Counted from the stretch's first letter, positions 11,942-22,484 are shown. The stretch: 64,000 nucleotides of DNA from Arabidopsis thaliana (GCF_000001735.4 NC_003071.7:7185151-7249150); one strand, 5' to 3'. The notes: generated by a model not told the origin, from the sequence alone. Numbers and translations are program-made.

Positions 11942-12411
11942 AGTATTCTAAAATACATTCGTACATATATACGATGTTGTGAGAAGCCGTACAGTTGTAT
12001 AACACAACTAAAGTAGCAATCTATTTGTTAAATTTTATGGTGAGTGTGGATTCATTCAAAACTTCCATCCCCATCACTACCTTCATCCATCCGACCATTC
12101 AAGCTTCGAACCTTAGATTCTGTGGATCAAACCATTGGTGGATATCCCGTGGCTGCCTCAATTCTATTCTACTTTCCATTCAAGATGGTTCAAAGTTCTA
12201 CTTCAAGCAGATATTTTGTGAATGGATTTAAGTTATTATTCCTGTCTATTTGAGTTTTGTAGAATTTGCTTTCTAGTATACATACTTCACCATGTATTAT
12301 AATTGACTCAACTTTGGTCATCCAAGTCTATACTAGTTTATACTTTCATATGGTATAGTTCGGGACCGAACATGGGGTCCTATATCTAGGAGATAGTGGA
12401 GCAGCTGACGA

Positions 12412-12417
12412 CACGTG
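12412..12417 (+). promoter_or_regulatory. G-box CACGTG upstream of second LTP-like gene
   Basis: A perfect CACGTG within ACACGTGACG, about 207 bp upstream of the ATG and 104 bp upstream of the TATA-like element. G-boxes bind bZIP or bHLH factors; the core plus flanks resembles an ABA-response element. Its role here is inference. Confidence 0.5.
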
Positions 12418-12520
12418 ACGAGCTCCTTAATGAATAAAACTCCACATAAACAGAGCTAACAATAGGACAACCATCCTTCCATCTCTCCGACTTCCCATAT
12501 TGTTTTGTTTCTCAATTTTC

Positions 12521-12528
12521 TATTTAAA
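12521..12528 (+). promoter_or_regulatory. TATA-like box of second LTP-like gene
   Basis: TATTTAAA about 103 bp upstream of the ATG at 12624. Confidence 0.55.
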
Positions 12529-12623
12529 GACATCTAAAAAATGAAGAAAACAAAGATTATTAATTTCTACAAAGTAAACTCATCTTATTTTGATTGTAAT
12601 TTCGAGTTACTAATACATTAGCA

Positions 12624-12932
12624 ATGAAGATCAGTCCATGGATACTCATAGCCATCATCATGATGATCTTAGCATCATTTCCTTCTCCGATCAAAGTCGT
12701 TGGTGCAAAAAAAGAGCTACCATTTTGCAATCTGGATCTTCTAGCTTGCGTCCAACCTTTTCTAGTTAACGGTCACGGAGGCAAACTGCCTAAAGGCTGT
12801 TGTGAGAAAATGAAAAAGTCAACATCATGCATGTGTAGATTCCTTACGGCCAAGGAACAGAATCTAAACGCAGCTGCTCATAGAATATTCTGGTTTTGCC
12901 ATATTTCTGTCCCCAATTGTCCAAAAATATAG
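12624..12932 (+). CDS. Secreted eight-cysteine (LTP / 2S albumin fold) protein, copy 2
   Basis: A single-exon frame of 102 residues, closely similar to the gene at 11121-11426. Signal peptide 1-28 (core ILIAIIMMILASF, cleavage after VVGA). The eight cysteines are C35, C42, C59-C60, C69-x-C71, C92 and C99, the family pattern. The CEKMKKSTSCMCRFL block and the AAHRIFWFC block are almost identical between the copies, while the signal peptide and residues 43-55 differ, so the fold is conserved. It has the better promoter of the pair (G-box and TATA). Probably At2g16592 by position. Ligand or target unknown. Confidence 0.87.
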   Translation: MKISPWILIAIIMMILASFPSPIKVVGAKKELPFCNLDLLACVQPFLVNGHGGKLPKGCCEKMKKSTSCMCRFLTAKEQNLNAAAHRIFWFCHISVPNCPKI

Positions 12933-13212
12933 GGGTTATAGGTTATGTTCCTCGGCCATAATTATGACACTTTGTACTAAAATGTTATAACACCTATGGG
13001 CAAGGTGTTTCTAAATTGGTAAGTCGGAAAACGACGTCGTTTACAAAATCCGATCTGCACACACACTCACATTCATATGTCGTTCTTCGTCAACGTCGGT
13101 GAAGAAAGCATAAACACGTCAAAAGACAAAAGCACCTCTGTCTTCTTGCTTTCTTCGCCCTTTTACTTCAACCCACGAAGATCAATTCAACTAAACCAAT
13201 CTCAAAACCATC

Positions 13213-14936
13213 ATGAGGACAAGTTTTAGACTTCTCTTCTTCGCTTTCCTTCTACTTGTCTCACCTTTTCTCAAAGGTAACACCTTTCTCTTCTACTTGT
13301 TCATTCATTTGCTGATTCTACTCTGTTTTTGTTCACATGATCTTTGTTTGAATTCATTGTGATGGGTTTTGTTTGTTTTTAGTTGCTTTGTGCCAATCGG
13401 ATTCGGAAGATTCTGGCTTCGAAGTTTCTGATGTTGGTGAAGAAGAGAGTGATGCAGAGGAAGTTTTTGGTTTGGAACTTACCTCAGCTCCTGGAATTGA
13501 AACCCTTTGCGTTTTCCCCAAGAACAGTGCAAAAAGTACAGATTTTTACTCTGTTTTTAATCTAATTTCTGAAATTAGGCTTCTTCTCAATTTGGTTTGT
13601 CTGATTTTCTGTAGTAATAAAAGCTGGAGTTGAGACTGAGCTGCTTGTTGGAATGAAAAATGATGGTAATGAAAGTGATTTTTCTATCAAATGATTACTT
13701 GCAAAGTTAGCTATAAAGTTTCTAACTTTGTGGTTGGGTTATATGAATAGGTCAATCCAATGTAGATATTGTTGCTGTTAAAGGCAGTTTACATCTTCCT
13801 TTTGATCAAAATGCTGTTCAGAATCTCACTGCTCTGGTAATTAATCATCTTTTGCTTCTTCTCACATTTATTGCTTGTGTGATCTCACTTGTCTTTCCAT
13901 ATTAGTTTTTCCCTTTGTTAGGTTCTTTTCATTGCCTGTTTTGTCTCATCTCATGTTACTCCACACTATGCACTCTTTGTTAGGTCATTCATGGTTTAGT
14001 AACAATACCTGAACTTGTTACATCCCTGTATCTAAATGCAAGAAAGTCTCTCTCTAGCCTTTAATCTTTATCATTTATGTTTTGATACCAGATACTTGCT
14101 TTGGCTCTAGCTATATTCCATTTCATTTCTAGATATAGAATCTTACAATGGCTTTTGCTGAATATAGAGTTTTCTCCTCTTTTCCTTTTCTGGCCTTTGC
14201 TCTTTAAGTTTGCTACTTATTATTTGGTCATTTTGTCGAATCATCTAAATGTAGAGTTTCAGCAACGCGTCTGTGCCAACTTCCGCTCAAGCTACCTTGC
14301 CATATGCTTTTGCTGTCAGCAAGTTCCTGCAGGTATGTTTGTTAATCATATAGTTCTTCTAGTCTCCAAGATGACATTAAAATATAGAATAGAATCCGAG
14401 GTAACCATTTGCTCGTGCAGGCGGGTGCTTTTGATTTTGTTGGCACCATCATCTATGAGATAGATGGTAAGCCATACCAAAGCATCTTTTATAATGGAAC
14501 TATTGAAGTTGTTGAAGATGGTCCTCTCTTCAGAATGGAGTCAGTCTTCCTTAGTGGTCTTTTAATCTTTGTTATCGCTTTTCTCGCCATCTATATCCAA
14601 AATGTTTTGAAGCATATGACCAAGGTACATCCTATTTCGCTATCTTATCGCACTTTCATTCCATGGTACTAACTTTGAGAATGGTTACTGTGAAAATGCT
14701 TTGCGCAGAAAACAAAGAGAGCACCAAAAGTTGAAGTTGGAACCGCAACTAAAGATGCTTCGCATGATGAATGGCTTGAGGTATTCGTTGCACAAGACCT
14801 AATAACTTTCTCCATAATGGGTTTTAACTTTTAATGTATTGAACATTTTGGTATTGATACATTGCTCTCAATGTATTGTGTAATGCAGGGTACTTCGTAC
14901 ACTCAATCTTCGAGTAAGTCAAAGAAGAAGAAGTAG
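13213..14936 (+). CDS. TRAP-alpha (signal sequence receptor alpha), 8 exons
   Basis: Exons 13213-13276, 13383-13535, 13615-13665, 13751-13836, 14255-14332, 14421-14624, 14709-14780 and 14889-14936, all GT..AG, join in frame to 251 codons. This is the alpha subunit of the translocon-associated protein complex, a single-pass ER protein that helps nascent chains enter the Sec61 channel. Visible parts: signal peptide 1-25 (MRTSFRLLFF...ALC), an acidic lumenal stretch (SDSEDSG..EEESDAEEV) typical of the family, the lumenal domain with LPYAFAVSKFLQ, a membrane span at about 186-207, and a short cytosolic tail ending in KKKK. The NGT at about residues 169-171 is a possible glycosylation site. Its first exon is duplicated as a relic at 11876. 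At2g16595 by position. Confidence 0.9.
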
Positions 14937-15582
14937 ATCTCACACGCTTTGTTAGGGGGCTTGAGATAAGAAACCGAAAACACACGAACGATAGTAACGT
15001 TGCAGTTGTTGGTAGAGATAACTTCACAGAATCTGTAATGCTTTCTTTACTCTCTCTAGCTATAGATGTTGCAAGGAAACAATTTTCTTTAACTTTTGTA
15101 ATTTGTCAAGATTATTTTCTTTTGTTTAAAATGATAATTCTCTTTCGAAAGTTCATGTATATAGTAAAGAAAAGTTGAATAATCATTAGATTAACAATAT
15201 AGGTTGAAATTTTGTATTTGGAAATTATATCGTATAATCCAAGGTTTAAAATATGAGAGTTGTGTCATTAGACTATTATGATGCTCTATGAAGCTAATCC
15301 TCTCAGTCTCTACAATTATTTAAGAGTGGTTTGGGCTAAGTACATGTACATTATCGGAACTCTTATTTATCTCCAAACCAATGGGCTTCTTTTTACGACA
15401 TTGGGCTTAATATTCCTGGCCCGTAAATAAATCAATGAAACGACTACTTAATATCTTATCCAGTAAAAAGGTAGAGAAAAAAAAAACACAATATTCTCTC
15501 TCTGCCTCGGATCCACGCAACTATTAACCCTAGTTAGATTCAACACTAACCACAGTTAACACGAACCCTTTCAATCTTCCTC

Positions 15583-15588
15583 CACGTG
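15583..15588 (+). promoter_or_regulatory. G-box in cyclophilin promoter
   Basis: Palindromic CACGTG within CCACGTGTC, 38 bp upstream of the TATA box. Confidence 0.6.
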
Positions 15589-15625
15589 TCAAAATCAACG
15601 GTCACAAAAATCATTTCCTTCTCTT

Positions 15626-15649
15626 TATAAAACACTACCAAAACCCTAA
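15626..15649 (+). promoter_or_regulatory. TATA box and telo-box of cyclophilin gene
   Basis: TATAAAA at 15626-15632 is followed by AAACCCTAA at 15641-15649. The latter is a telo-box, common near transcription starts of highly expressed plant housekeeping genes. The ATG lies 63 bp further on. Confidence 0.7.
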
Positions 15650-15711
15650 TCTCTTTCACACAATCACAGAACCTAATCTTCTTCTCCAATCAATCTCAGA
15701 GAAAAAAAGAA

Positions 15712-16233
15712 ATGGCAACAAACCCTAAAGTCTACTTCGACATGACCGTCGGTGGCAAATCCGCCGGTCGTATCGTGATGGAGCTTTACGCCGACACAAC
15801 ACCAGAAACCGCCGAGAATTTCAGAGCACTCTGTACCGGAGAGAGAGGAATCGGTAAACAAGGTAAGCCATTACACTACAAAGGATCAAGCTTTCACCGA
15901 GTGATTCCGAAATTCATGTGTCAAGGAGGTGATTTCACAGCCGGGAATGGTACCGGAGGTGAATCTATCTATGGATCGAAGTTCAAAGACGAGAACTTTA
16001 TCAAGAAACATACAGGACCAGGTATTTTGTCTATGGCTAACGCTGGTGCGAACACGAATGGATCTCAGTTTTTTATTTGTACTGAGAAGACTTCGTGGCT
16101 CGATGGGAAACATGTTGTGTTTGGTCAAGTTGTTGAGGGATTGAATGTTGTTAGAGATATTGAGAAGGTTGGATCTGACTCTGGAAGAACTTCTAAGCCT
16201 GTTGTCATTGCTGATTGTGGTCAGATTTCTTAG
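15712..16233 (+). CDS. ROC3: Cytosolic cyclophilin, peptidyl-prolyl isomerase ROC3 / CYP19-1
   Basis: An intronless frame of 173 residues, the size of plant single-domain cyclophilins. It catalyses cis-trans isomerisation of Xaa-Pro bonds and binds cyclosporin A. The catalytic and ligand-binding set is complete: R63, F68, Q71, F121, W129 and H134, matching human CypA R55, F60, Q63, F113, W121 and H126. The plant-specific loop is present (residues about 48-55, GKQGKPLH). There is no signal or transit peptide, so it should act in cytosol or nucleus. Cysteines 41, 70, 123 and 169 include positions implicated in redox control of plant cyclophilins. The promoter has a G-box, TATA box and telo-box. 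The sequence agrees with my memory of At2g16600. Confidence 0.96.
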   Translation: MATNPKVYFDMTVGGKSAGRIVMELYADTTPETAENFRALCTGERGIGKQGKPLHYKGSSFHRVIPKFMCQGGDFTAGNGTGGESIYGSKFKDENFIKKHTGPGILSMANAGANTNGSQFFICTEKTSWLDGKHVVFGQVVEGLNVVRDIEKVGSDSGRTSKPVVIADCGQIS

Positions 16234-16929
16234 ATCTGTCTGAGATTGTTGATGATGATGATGATGATCTTGAGGATCCAATGGTAGCTTTGTGTTGTTT
16301 CTCTTTGATGTTTTCTGGTTTATGTTTTTGGATTTTGATGTTTATTGCTGTTGTGAAACTTTGAGTTTGGCTACCATTGAATAAGAAGAATGAGAATAAA
16401 ATCTTGAGATCCAAATTTTTGTTTAAGCTTTCATTATCGTTGAATTGTTCAAGATTCATATTAAAGACAAAAAAATCGACTGAGAAGAAGACTTAAAGCT
16501 TATTGGTTTTGGTCTTTTGGATATGGTGAAGTATGAATTTTTTGTCAGTTTGCTATGGGTATTAGATTTTTTTAGAACAAGAAAGTGGAATTGATGTGAT
16601 TTGTCGGACTTTTAGATATCATAGAGTACAGTTTTATTGATATTTTTCTTATTAGATTAGTCTTTTTCGATGTGGTTATGTTTTTTGCACACGAGGAAGA
16701 AATTGAGACTAGAGCCCAACTACGAATTTATAACGACGGCCCATTAACAATGGCAGTTATGACTTTTCATATCCGAAATTTTTTTGGCTTTCTTCAACAA
16801 TTTTTTTTGAAAATTTTGACACACAACCATTTAAAAATTTGATATCAGATCTAACCCATTCAAAAAGCGTCATCTTTACTTCCTGGGATAATCTAAAGAT
16901 ATGAACTGAAATTCTCATCTCTTGTAAGA
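16234..16929. other. Cyclophilin 3' UTR and intergenic DNA
   Basis: The first 200 bp or so are the T-rich 3' UTR of the cyclophilin gene. The rest is AT-rich and leads into the truncated CACTA element; no element end could be fixed. Confidence 0.5.
16249..16268. repeat. (GAT)n microsatellite in cyclophilin 3' UTR
   Basis: About six GAT units just after the stop codon. Confidence 0.85.
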
Positions 16930-16935
16930 TGCAAA

Positions 16936-18726
16936 TCAGGTAGCGAACATATACATATCAAGCAAATCTAGTCTTGTTTTTAAGTTGTTTTTACTACGTC
17001 TTTGCATATTCAAAAGTGTATGCATCATGTTATCAAAAATTTTCTTTTCGATATGCAATACATCCTTTGCCTCAACATAAGATCCTTCCAGTAAGGAAGC
17101 TGCCAAAAAATGCTTTTCATTTGCCAATTGTGATTAACTAGATATCCATCTAGCATATTGGCGGGGATGTGCCAATTACCCCCACATAGAATAGTTTCTT
17201 GAGCACCCCAATAATCTAACTGCTCAAGCAAGGCTTCTCTAGACACATGTACAGGTGGAGGTTCACGTACTACTTTGTTCTTCTTGAATTTTTTTTTTGT
17301 CCTTCCTATATAGATGACTCATCGGAAGAAAACGACGATGACAATCAAACCAGCTTGTCTTACGACCATGCTTCAGTTGAAATGCATCTGTCCGATGAAT
17401 GCAATAAGGACAAGATAACCTGCCATGTGTAGTCCAACATGATAGCATTTTGTACGCAGGAAAATCACTTATGGTCCACTTAAGCATTGCATGCATTGTA
17501 AAGTTTTGTTGTTGTGAGTAATCAAATGTACGAACTCCGGTATACCAAAGCTGATGTAACTCATAGATCAAAGGTTGTAAGATAACATCAAGAGAACGTT
17601 TAGGATGCTTAGGACTAGAGACTAAAATACTCAAGGATAAAAATTCTCGCTGCATACACATAAATGGAGGTAGATTGTATGGTGTCACGATTACCGGCCA
17701 CAAAGAATACTGCCGACCGGACATACCAAATGGACTAAACCCGTCAGTGTATAGACCAAGATAAATATTCCTACTCTTCCTTGCAAAGTTAGAATGTACC
17801 GTGTTAAAATGTTGTCAAGCCTTTGCATCTGATGGATGTGTGACCTTTCCATCTAAACGTGAATGCTCTGCATGTCATCTCATTGATGTAGATGTTCTTT
17901 CTGATTGATATAGTCACTTAAGTCTATCCGTTATTGGAAGGTACCACATACGTTGGTACGAGATCTTGATTCGTCCTGAACTTAGCTTATATCTTGGCTT
18001 TCCACAAAATCGACATTCCTGCAATTGATCATCTTCTTTCCAGAATATCATGCAATTATCAATGCAAACATCTATCATCTCATAATATGACTCAGGAGCT
18101 AAATTATCCTCTGGCAAAATATCGTTAATTAATTCAACCCATGAATCCATGCAAATCTCAGATAAGTTGTTATCTGTTTTAATGTTCATCATTCTAGATG
18201 CAACAGATAATCTAGACATTCCTTCTTTACATCCATTGTAGATCGGTTGATTTGCAGCATCTAATATAAAATAAAATTGTCGAGCATCTAAATTAGGTTC
18301 CTCATGGTTATCGGTGATTGTTGTTGTTTCATGAAACGCATCATAGACCATATCTTCAAATTTATTATGATTTTGTTGATTATAATCAAACTGTTGGGGC
18401 TCAAAAGTGATATTAGGTTCCTTTTCATGTTGAAAACTAGAATTAGTAGACGTTTCATTCACCATGCCAAAACCAAATATAATAATTTGCCATGAACCCT
18501 CTATTATATAAATGCTTTGCGACCGTTTTGGCAGAAAATAGCGACCAATTTTGCACTTTCGACATGGACAAGACATATTACCAGTTTTTTGCATGATTGA
18601 CAATTGATTTGCATTTATCATGAATTCTTCTAGCCTATCTGCAAACTCTCTTGTCATTGATCCATCAACATCTTTGTGTTTATATATCCACTCCCGCCGG
18701 ATATAAATCTCGTGAGACGCCGACAT
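16936..18726 (-). pseudogene. CACTA transposase (TNP2-like), broken
   Basis: The N-terminal piece (18726-17914) begins MSASHEIYIRREWIYKHKDV and has the transposase-associated domain with its cysteine cluster CPCRKCK, then ECRFCGKPRY leading into TNP2. The next piece (17724-17263) continues TNP2 with LPPFMCMQREFLSLSILV and SCPYCIHRT. Shorter pieces (17246-17025 and 17127-16936) carry the ANMLDGYLVNH and LPYWKDLML blocks and a KNNLKTRLDLLDMY stretch. Consecutive blocks lie in different frames with stops between, and a segment around 17730-17910 is also out of frame. The catalytic C-terminal part is missing. It cannot make a working transposase. Confidence 0.85.
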
Positions 18727-18879
18727 ATTATATATATTTATTTTGAAGATAAAAGAAATATAAAATTTGAGAAGAAAAGATTTGAAAACGAAATTTGAAG
18801 AAGAATGTTTAATATTGAAGAAGAGAGATTGTGATGTTCCTTACTCATCCCAACGTGACTTTATATAGGCATACAAATC

Positions 18880-19320
18880 TATTTGCGACGAATTTTTGCG
18901 ACTATATTGCGAGGAATTGTAAACTAGTTAGGTAGCACATTTTAAAACGTTTATCACCTACCATATATATTCGTCTCAAATATGTCTCACAATTGTGTCA
19001 AATTTTTACACGCAAATTCCACACCAAATGTGCATGTACTTTGCGATGAATTGGATTGGCTGTTGACTTCGACTCACATTCGTCGCTAATTAGACGCTTA
19101 TCCGCCTCGAATTAGCGACGAATTATTTCCAAGCATATTTGCGACGAAGTTGAGTTGAATTACACTATTCCATCCTTATTCGTCGCTAATTATACGCTTA
19201 TCTGCCTCGAATTAGCGACGAAAATTTTCCAAACACATTTTCGACGATATTGAGTCGAATCGTTAATGCGATGGTAATTCCACGCTAATTACATGCAATT
19301 TAGCGACACATTTATTTCCA
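18880..19320. repeat. CACTA subterminal repeats, including a 100-bp tandem pair
   Basis: Many copies of the word TTAGCGACGAA or its complement occur. Two tandem units begin at 19081 and 19181 (period 100), each holding CGTCGCTAATTA followed by its inverted partner AATTAGCGACG, so each can fold into a hairpin. Subterminal motifs of this kind are the TNPA-binding sites in En/Spm elements (family knowledge). Confidence 0.8.
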
Positions 19321-20240
19321 CGCAATATTTTCATGCTACTCACATGTTTTCTTGTAATATATATGGTGATTCTCTTGAGTCTTAATTTAATTTAAAGTAA
19401 GAAAATCTTTAGATATCATGTGTACTATATATGATGAATCTTATAGAAATAACTAGATTAGGATCCGCATATATGCGGGTTTTTGATTTAAAATTTTCAT
19501 AACCCGTGAAAATAAACAAAAAAATAGAAAACAAAAATAGATGGCTCGGAAAAACAAAGTTAGATTTTGCTTTTATGTTTCTATTATATTGTTTCCATTA
19601 TATTTATTTTTTTCATGCAAATTTTGATAAGACTTCCTTCACATAATCGATTTCCAGAATCTTTAAGAAGTGACTGATGCACAAAATCTTGAATAGTTTT
19701 AAAAACAAATTAAATTTTAGTCAGTTAAGTTTTCTTTTTAGCGTTAGTAAATAATAATAAAAAAACATTCTGAATTATTAATCTCTCTCTCTTTTGTTTT
19801 GTAAATGTAAACATGTAGATAAAATATTTATTAAATATTATTAATTGTACTTGAATTCAGAATGATAACCTGCACATTTTTTTATAATTTTATTTGGTAA
19901 ATAATTTTAGAAACTGGATTTAATTTGAGAAATTTTTTGAATGAATTTCAGTATACGTGACTACACTTCTATCAATATCTTATAGTTATTGAATAATTTA
20001 AATAATTAAAAAGAGTTTTGATGAAAATTAAGCAAAATATAAGAAAAATATGAGCAAAACATAAGTTAAATATGATAAAATTATTTGTAAAGTGTTATGT
20101 ATGTCCATGTTATTGAGATAATTCAAATTATCATTGAAAGCATTGATGAACAGATAATCTTGTTTGTTTCCTATTATTTAATATTATTATTTTTAAAATG
20201 TAATATTATTAAGTTCAAGAATGTTGTATGACTTGTATCT

Positions 20241-20905
20241 TTAATCTTCGGACGTAACTTCATTACCAGATTTTGTTCTTGATGCTCTTAATGGTCTACT
20301 TTCAACTTCTTGAGAAGTGCAATATTCAGCCAATTTTGCAATCTTCTTGATTCTCTTAATGGTTTCTTTGTCCGTTGCTATGGTGCCATCAACCAAGTTC
20401 AAGAATGTTGAAATTTTAATCTTCGGACGTAACCACATGACCAGATTTTGTTCATCAACACTCAAAGTCTCATAATTCGCTTTTCTTCCTGTGATCAACT
20501 CCATTAGAATCACCTCGAATGCATATACATCCGCTTTTTTTGTGACCCTCTTAGAACCTACAAATATACTTCGAAAATATTATTTTTTATATTTTTCCTT
20601 ATTTTGAAAATAGTTAAATTAACACAAATACTGATACATATAATGAGCTGAAGATTAAGTCTGATTATGATAATCTAATTTACCAACATAATCTGGATCA
20701 ATACAGTTGAAGGTTCCCACCACTCTTAATGTCTCAAATGAGTCTACTCCCTCGAGTACGAGCTTCATACAGCCAAAATCAGAAATCTTCGCTCTTATGT
20801 CATCTCCTATAGCCTATAAGTATGGAAGGCTTCAAGTCTCTATGGATATAGTTTTCTCGCAAGACCTTGGAGATATTTTGATTTCTTCATTTTGAGTCTT
20901 GCATT
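20241..20905 (-). pseudogene. TMK-like receptor kinase fragment (pseudogene)
   Basis: Only part of a Ser/Thr kinase domain is present. From about 20905 the minus strand reads a degraded HRD loop (IHRDLKPS at about 20830-20850), then after a frameshift the DFG region (RAKISDFGCMKL), the activation-segment end GTFNCIDPDYVG, an intron (about 20558-20685), then TKKADVYAFEVILMELITGRK and the C-lobe to a stop at 20241. The order and wording match TMK-type leucine-rich repeat receptor kinases (APE appears as DPD). The N-lobe, lysine loop, membrane span and LRRs are absent. The C-terminal residues after SRPL are unrelated to the family. Probably the locus annotated At2g16620. Confidence 0.75.
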
Positions 20906-21290
20906 ATCAATAGATATGTTTTGAGATAAATCAAAAATTTTGAAAAGTTTGAAAATCCAAAAAGAATCTGGTAGCTTTGCATATTTATTTTTGTTATTAG
21001 AATTGAGTCTAATAGCATCTAGTTTGCGTTTGCAAATGCATATGGGTTAATGATTTCATTTGCCTTGTAGAAGTTCAAGTTTAGGATTAGGATCTTTGCC
21101 CTAGGTCGTAATTGATTGCATTTAGCGGTTTGGAAAAAACGGAAAATCCATGATTGAATCATTTCTCTTTCAAAAGTCACTACCTTTATGAAACTTGTAT
21201 GTTTCCGAAGCATCTATATGAATTTGAGTTTAGACCATCTCCATCAATTGTTTCTCATTTAGAAACCACCTAATATAAAAATAAAATGTA

Positions 21291-21795
21291 ATCAAAAAGT
21301 AAGAAAAAGAGTGAAGAGAGTCTCTTAACTGAGAAACTATGAGAAACCCACAAAGACACTTGTTTATCATGCATTGATCAAATTTTATTTTAATAATTAA
21401 AATCTAATTATATAACTAATATTTATTAAAATACTAATACTGTTTTTTTAAGAAACCCAGAGAGTATCTCACTAATTGAGATGCTCTTAGTTTGTATCTA
21501 ATATTATCGCTTATGAAATTTAAATGTGTTCTCATAGTTTTAATCAAAAAGTAAGAAAGAGAGTGAAGAGAGTCTCTTAACTGAGAAACTATGAGAAACC
21601 TACAAAGACATTTGTTTATCATCCATTGATCAAATTTTATTTTAATAATTAAAATCTAATTATATAACTAATATTTATTAAAATACTAATATATATTTTT
21701 TTAAGAAACCCAGAGAGTATCTCACTAATGGAAATGCTTTAGTTTGTATCTAATATTATCGCTTATGAAATTTAAATGTGTTCTTATAGTTTTTT
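21291..21795. repeat. Tandem duplication, 252-bp unit, two copies
   Basis: ATCAAAAAGTAAGAAA starts at 21291 and 21543; TTTGTATCTAATATTATCGC starts at 21491 and 21743. Both give a period of 252, and the copies differ at only a few positions. Each unit holds AACTGAGAAACTATGAGAAA and CAGAGAGTATCTCACTAA, phrases typical of a MITE end. A related inverted end, GACCATCTCC, lies just upstream at 21233. Confidence 0.88.
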
Positions 21796-22099
21796 AAAAG
21801 ACTCATTCAGGTTTTCTTATCTATTTTGTCAATCTTTGTAAACCGGAATTTCAATCTTACAAATTCGATTTTACAATACAATTTAAATATCTATTTTACT
21901 TTAATCAATATAATTTAATTCTATACATTACATTTTATTGTTAGTTTTCCATTTTAGTTAAGAAAATTATAAGTTAATTTTTTAGATATAGACATATAAA
22001 TTAAATATCTAGAAATATGTTTATTTATTTAGTTTCTTTATTTTCTTTAGGAAAAAAGTAAAAAAAAAAAAAAAATCTAACACATGTCAAAATCTAAAA

Positions 22100-22481
22100 T
22101 CTTAAAGATTGACATGTGTCATGATATTGTGAGTTACTAACTTTTAAAACCGTACTTTATATAATAAGATTTTATATATTTATAGACTTAAAAATTAATA
22201 TATGTAAATTTATTTACTTTTTTATGTTTTCTATTTTTTTAAGAAAAAAAAAGTTCAATCTTTATTGACATATGTAAACATCTTGTCGTTAGATTTACTA
22301 CGTGTCATGATCTCGTGAATTAGTAACTTTTGAAACCGTACTTTATATAATAAATTACATTTGAATTCGATTTATACAAAATCTTAACCGTAAATCACGA
22401 GATCATGACACATGTCAGGTATATCATTGAGATGTTGACATATGTCAAAAAAGTTTCTTAACCGTACTTTATATAATAAGA
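22100..22481. repeat. Three related Helitron-end-like repeats
   Basis: The phrase AACCGTACTTTATATAATAA occurs at about 22147, 22335 and 22460, each preceded by related stretches containing GACATGTGTCATGAT or close variants in either orientation. This looks like nested or multiplied ends of one element family. Confidence 0.6.
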
Positions 22482-22484
22482 TGT

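Larger units (their letters stand above)
10780..13276. repeat. Tandem duplication, about 1.5 kb unit
   Basis: Copy 1 runs about 10780-11942 and copy 2 about 12280-13276. Matching parts occur in order: the TGGTCATCCAAGTC block (10812; 12317), TATATCTAG (10870; 12381), the eight-cysteine gene (11121; 12624), and the leader and first exon of TRAP-alpha (11819-11941; 13140-13276). The offset between the two gene starts is 1503 bp. About 300 bp between the copies (11943-12240) have no counterpart in copy 2. Divergence is visible, so this is not recent. Confidence 0.85.
16930..19358 (-). mobile_element. Decayed CACTA (En/Spm-like) transposon, truncated
   Basis: The right terminus near 19336-19358 reads, on the minus strand, TTACAAGAAAACATGTGAGT, which is the CACTA-family end (normally CACTACAAGAAAACATG) with the first bases mutated. 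Next to it lie subterminal repeats (18880-19320) and a broken TNP2-type transposase on the minus strand (16936-18726). No second CACTA terminus is visible, so the 3' half is deleted. The left boundary is approximate. Corresponds to the transposon locus annotated near At2g16610. Confidence 0.8.
19453..22481 (-). mobile_element. Probable Helitron carrying a kinase fragment
   Basis: On the minus strand the 3' end is textbook: palindrome CCGCATATATGCGG (19465-19478), eight bases, then CTAG (19456-19453) followed by a T. The proposed 5' end starts with TC at 22481 (TCTTATTATATAAAGTACGG) and is preceded by an A, giving the A|TC...CTAG|T insertion signature with no target duplication. The same 5' phrase also occurs near 22170 and, altered, near 22354, so the true 5' boundary could be one of those. 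No Rep/helicase is present; this would be a non-autonomous element. It contains a broken kinase gene fragment and a 252-bp tandem duplication. Confidence 0.5.

Noticed and set aside
11995-12253. Two overlapping 69-78 codon frames between the eight-cysteine paralogs
   Set aside because: They overlap in different frames, neither has a domain or promoter, and the stretch is unique spacer DNA of the tandem duplication.
15886-16281. 131-codon minus-strand frame over the cyclophilin gene
   Set aside because: It is an antisense shadow of the conserved cyclophilin frame, with no recognisable domain of its own.
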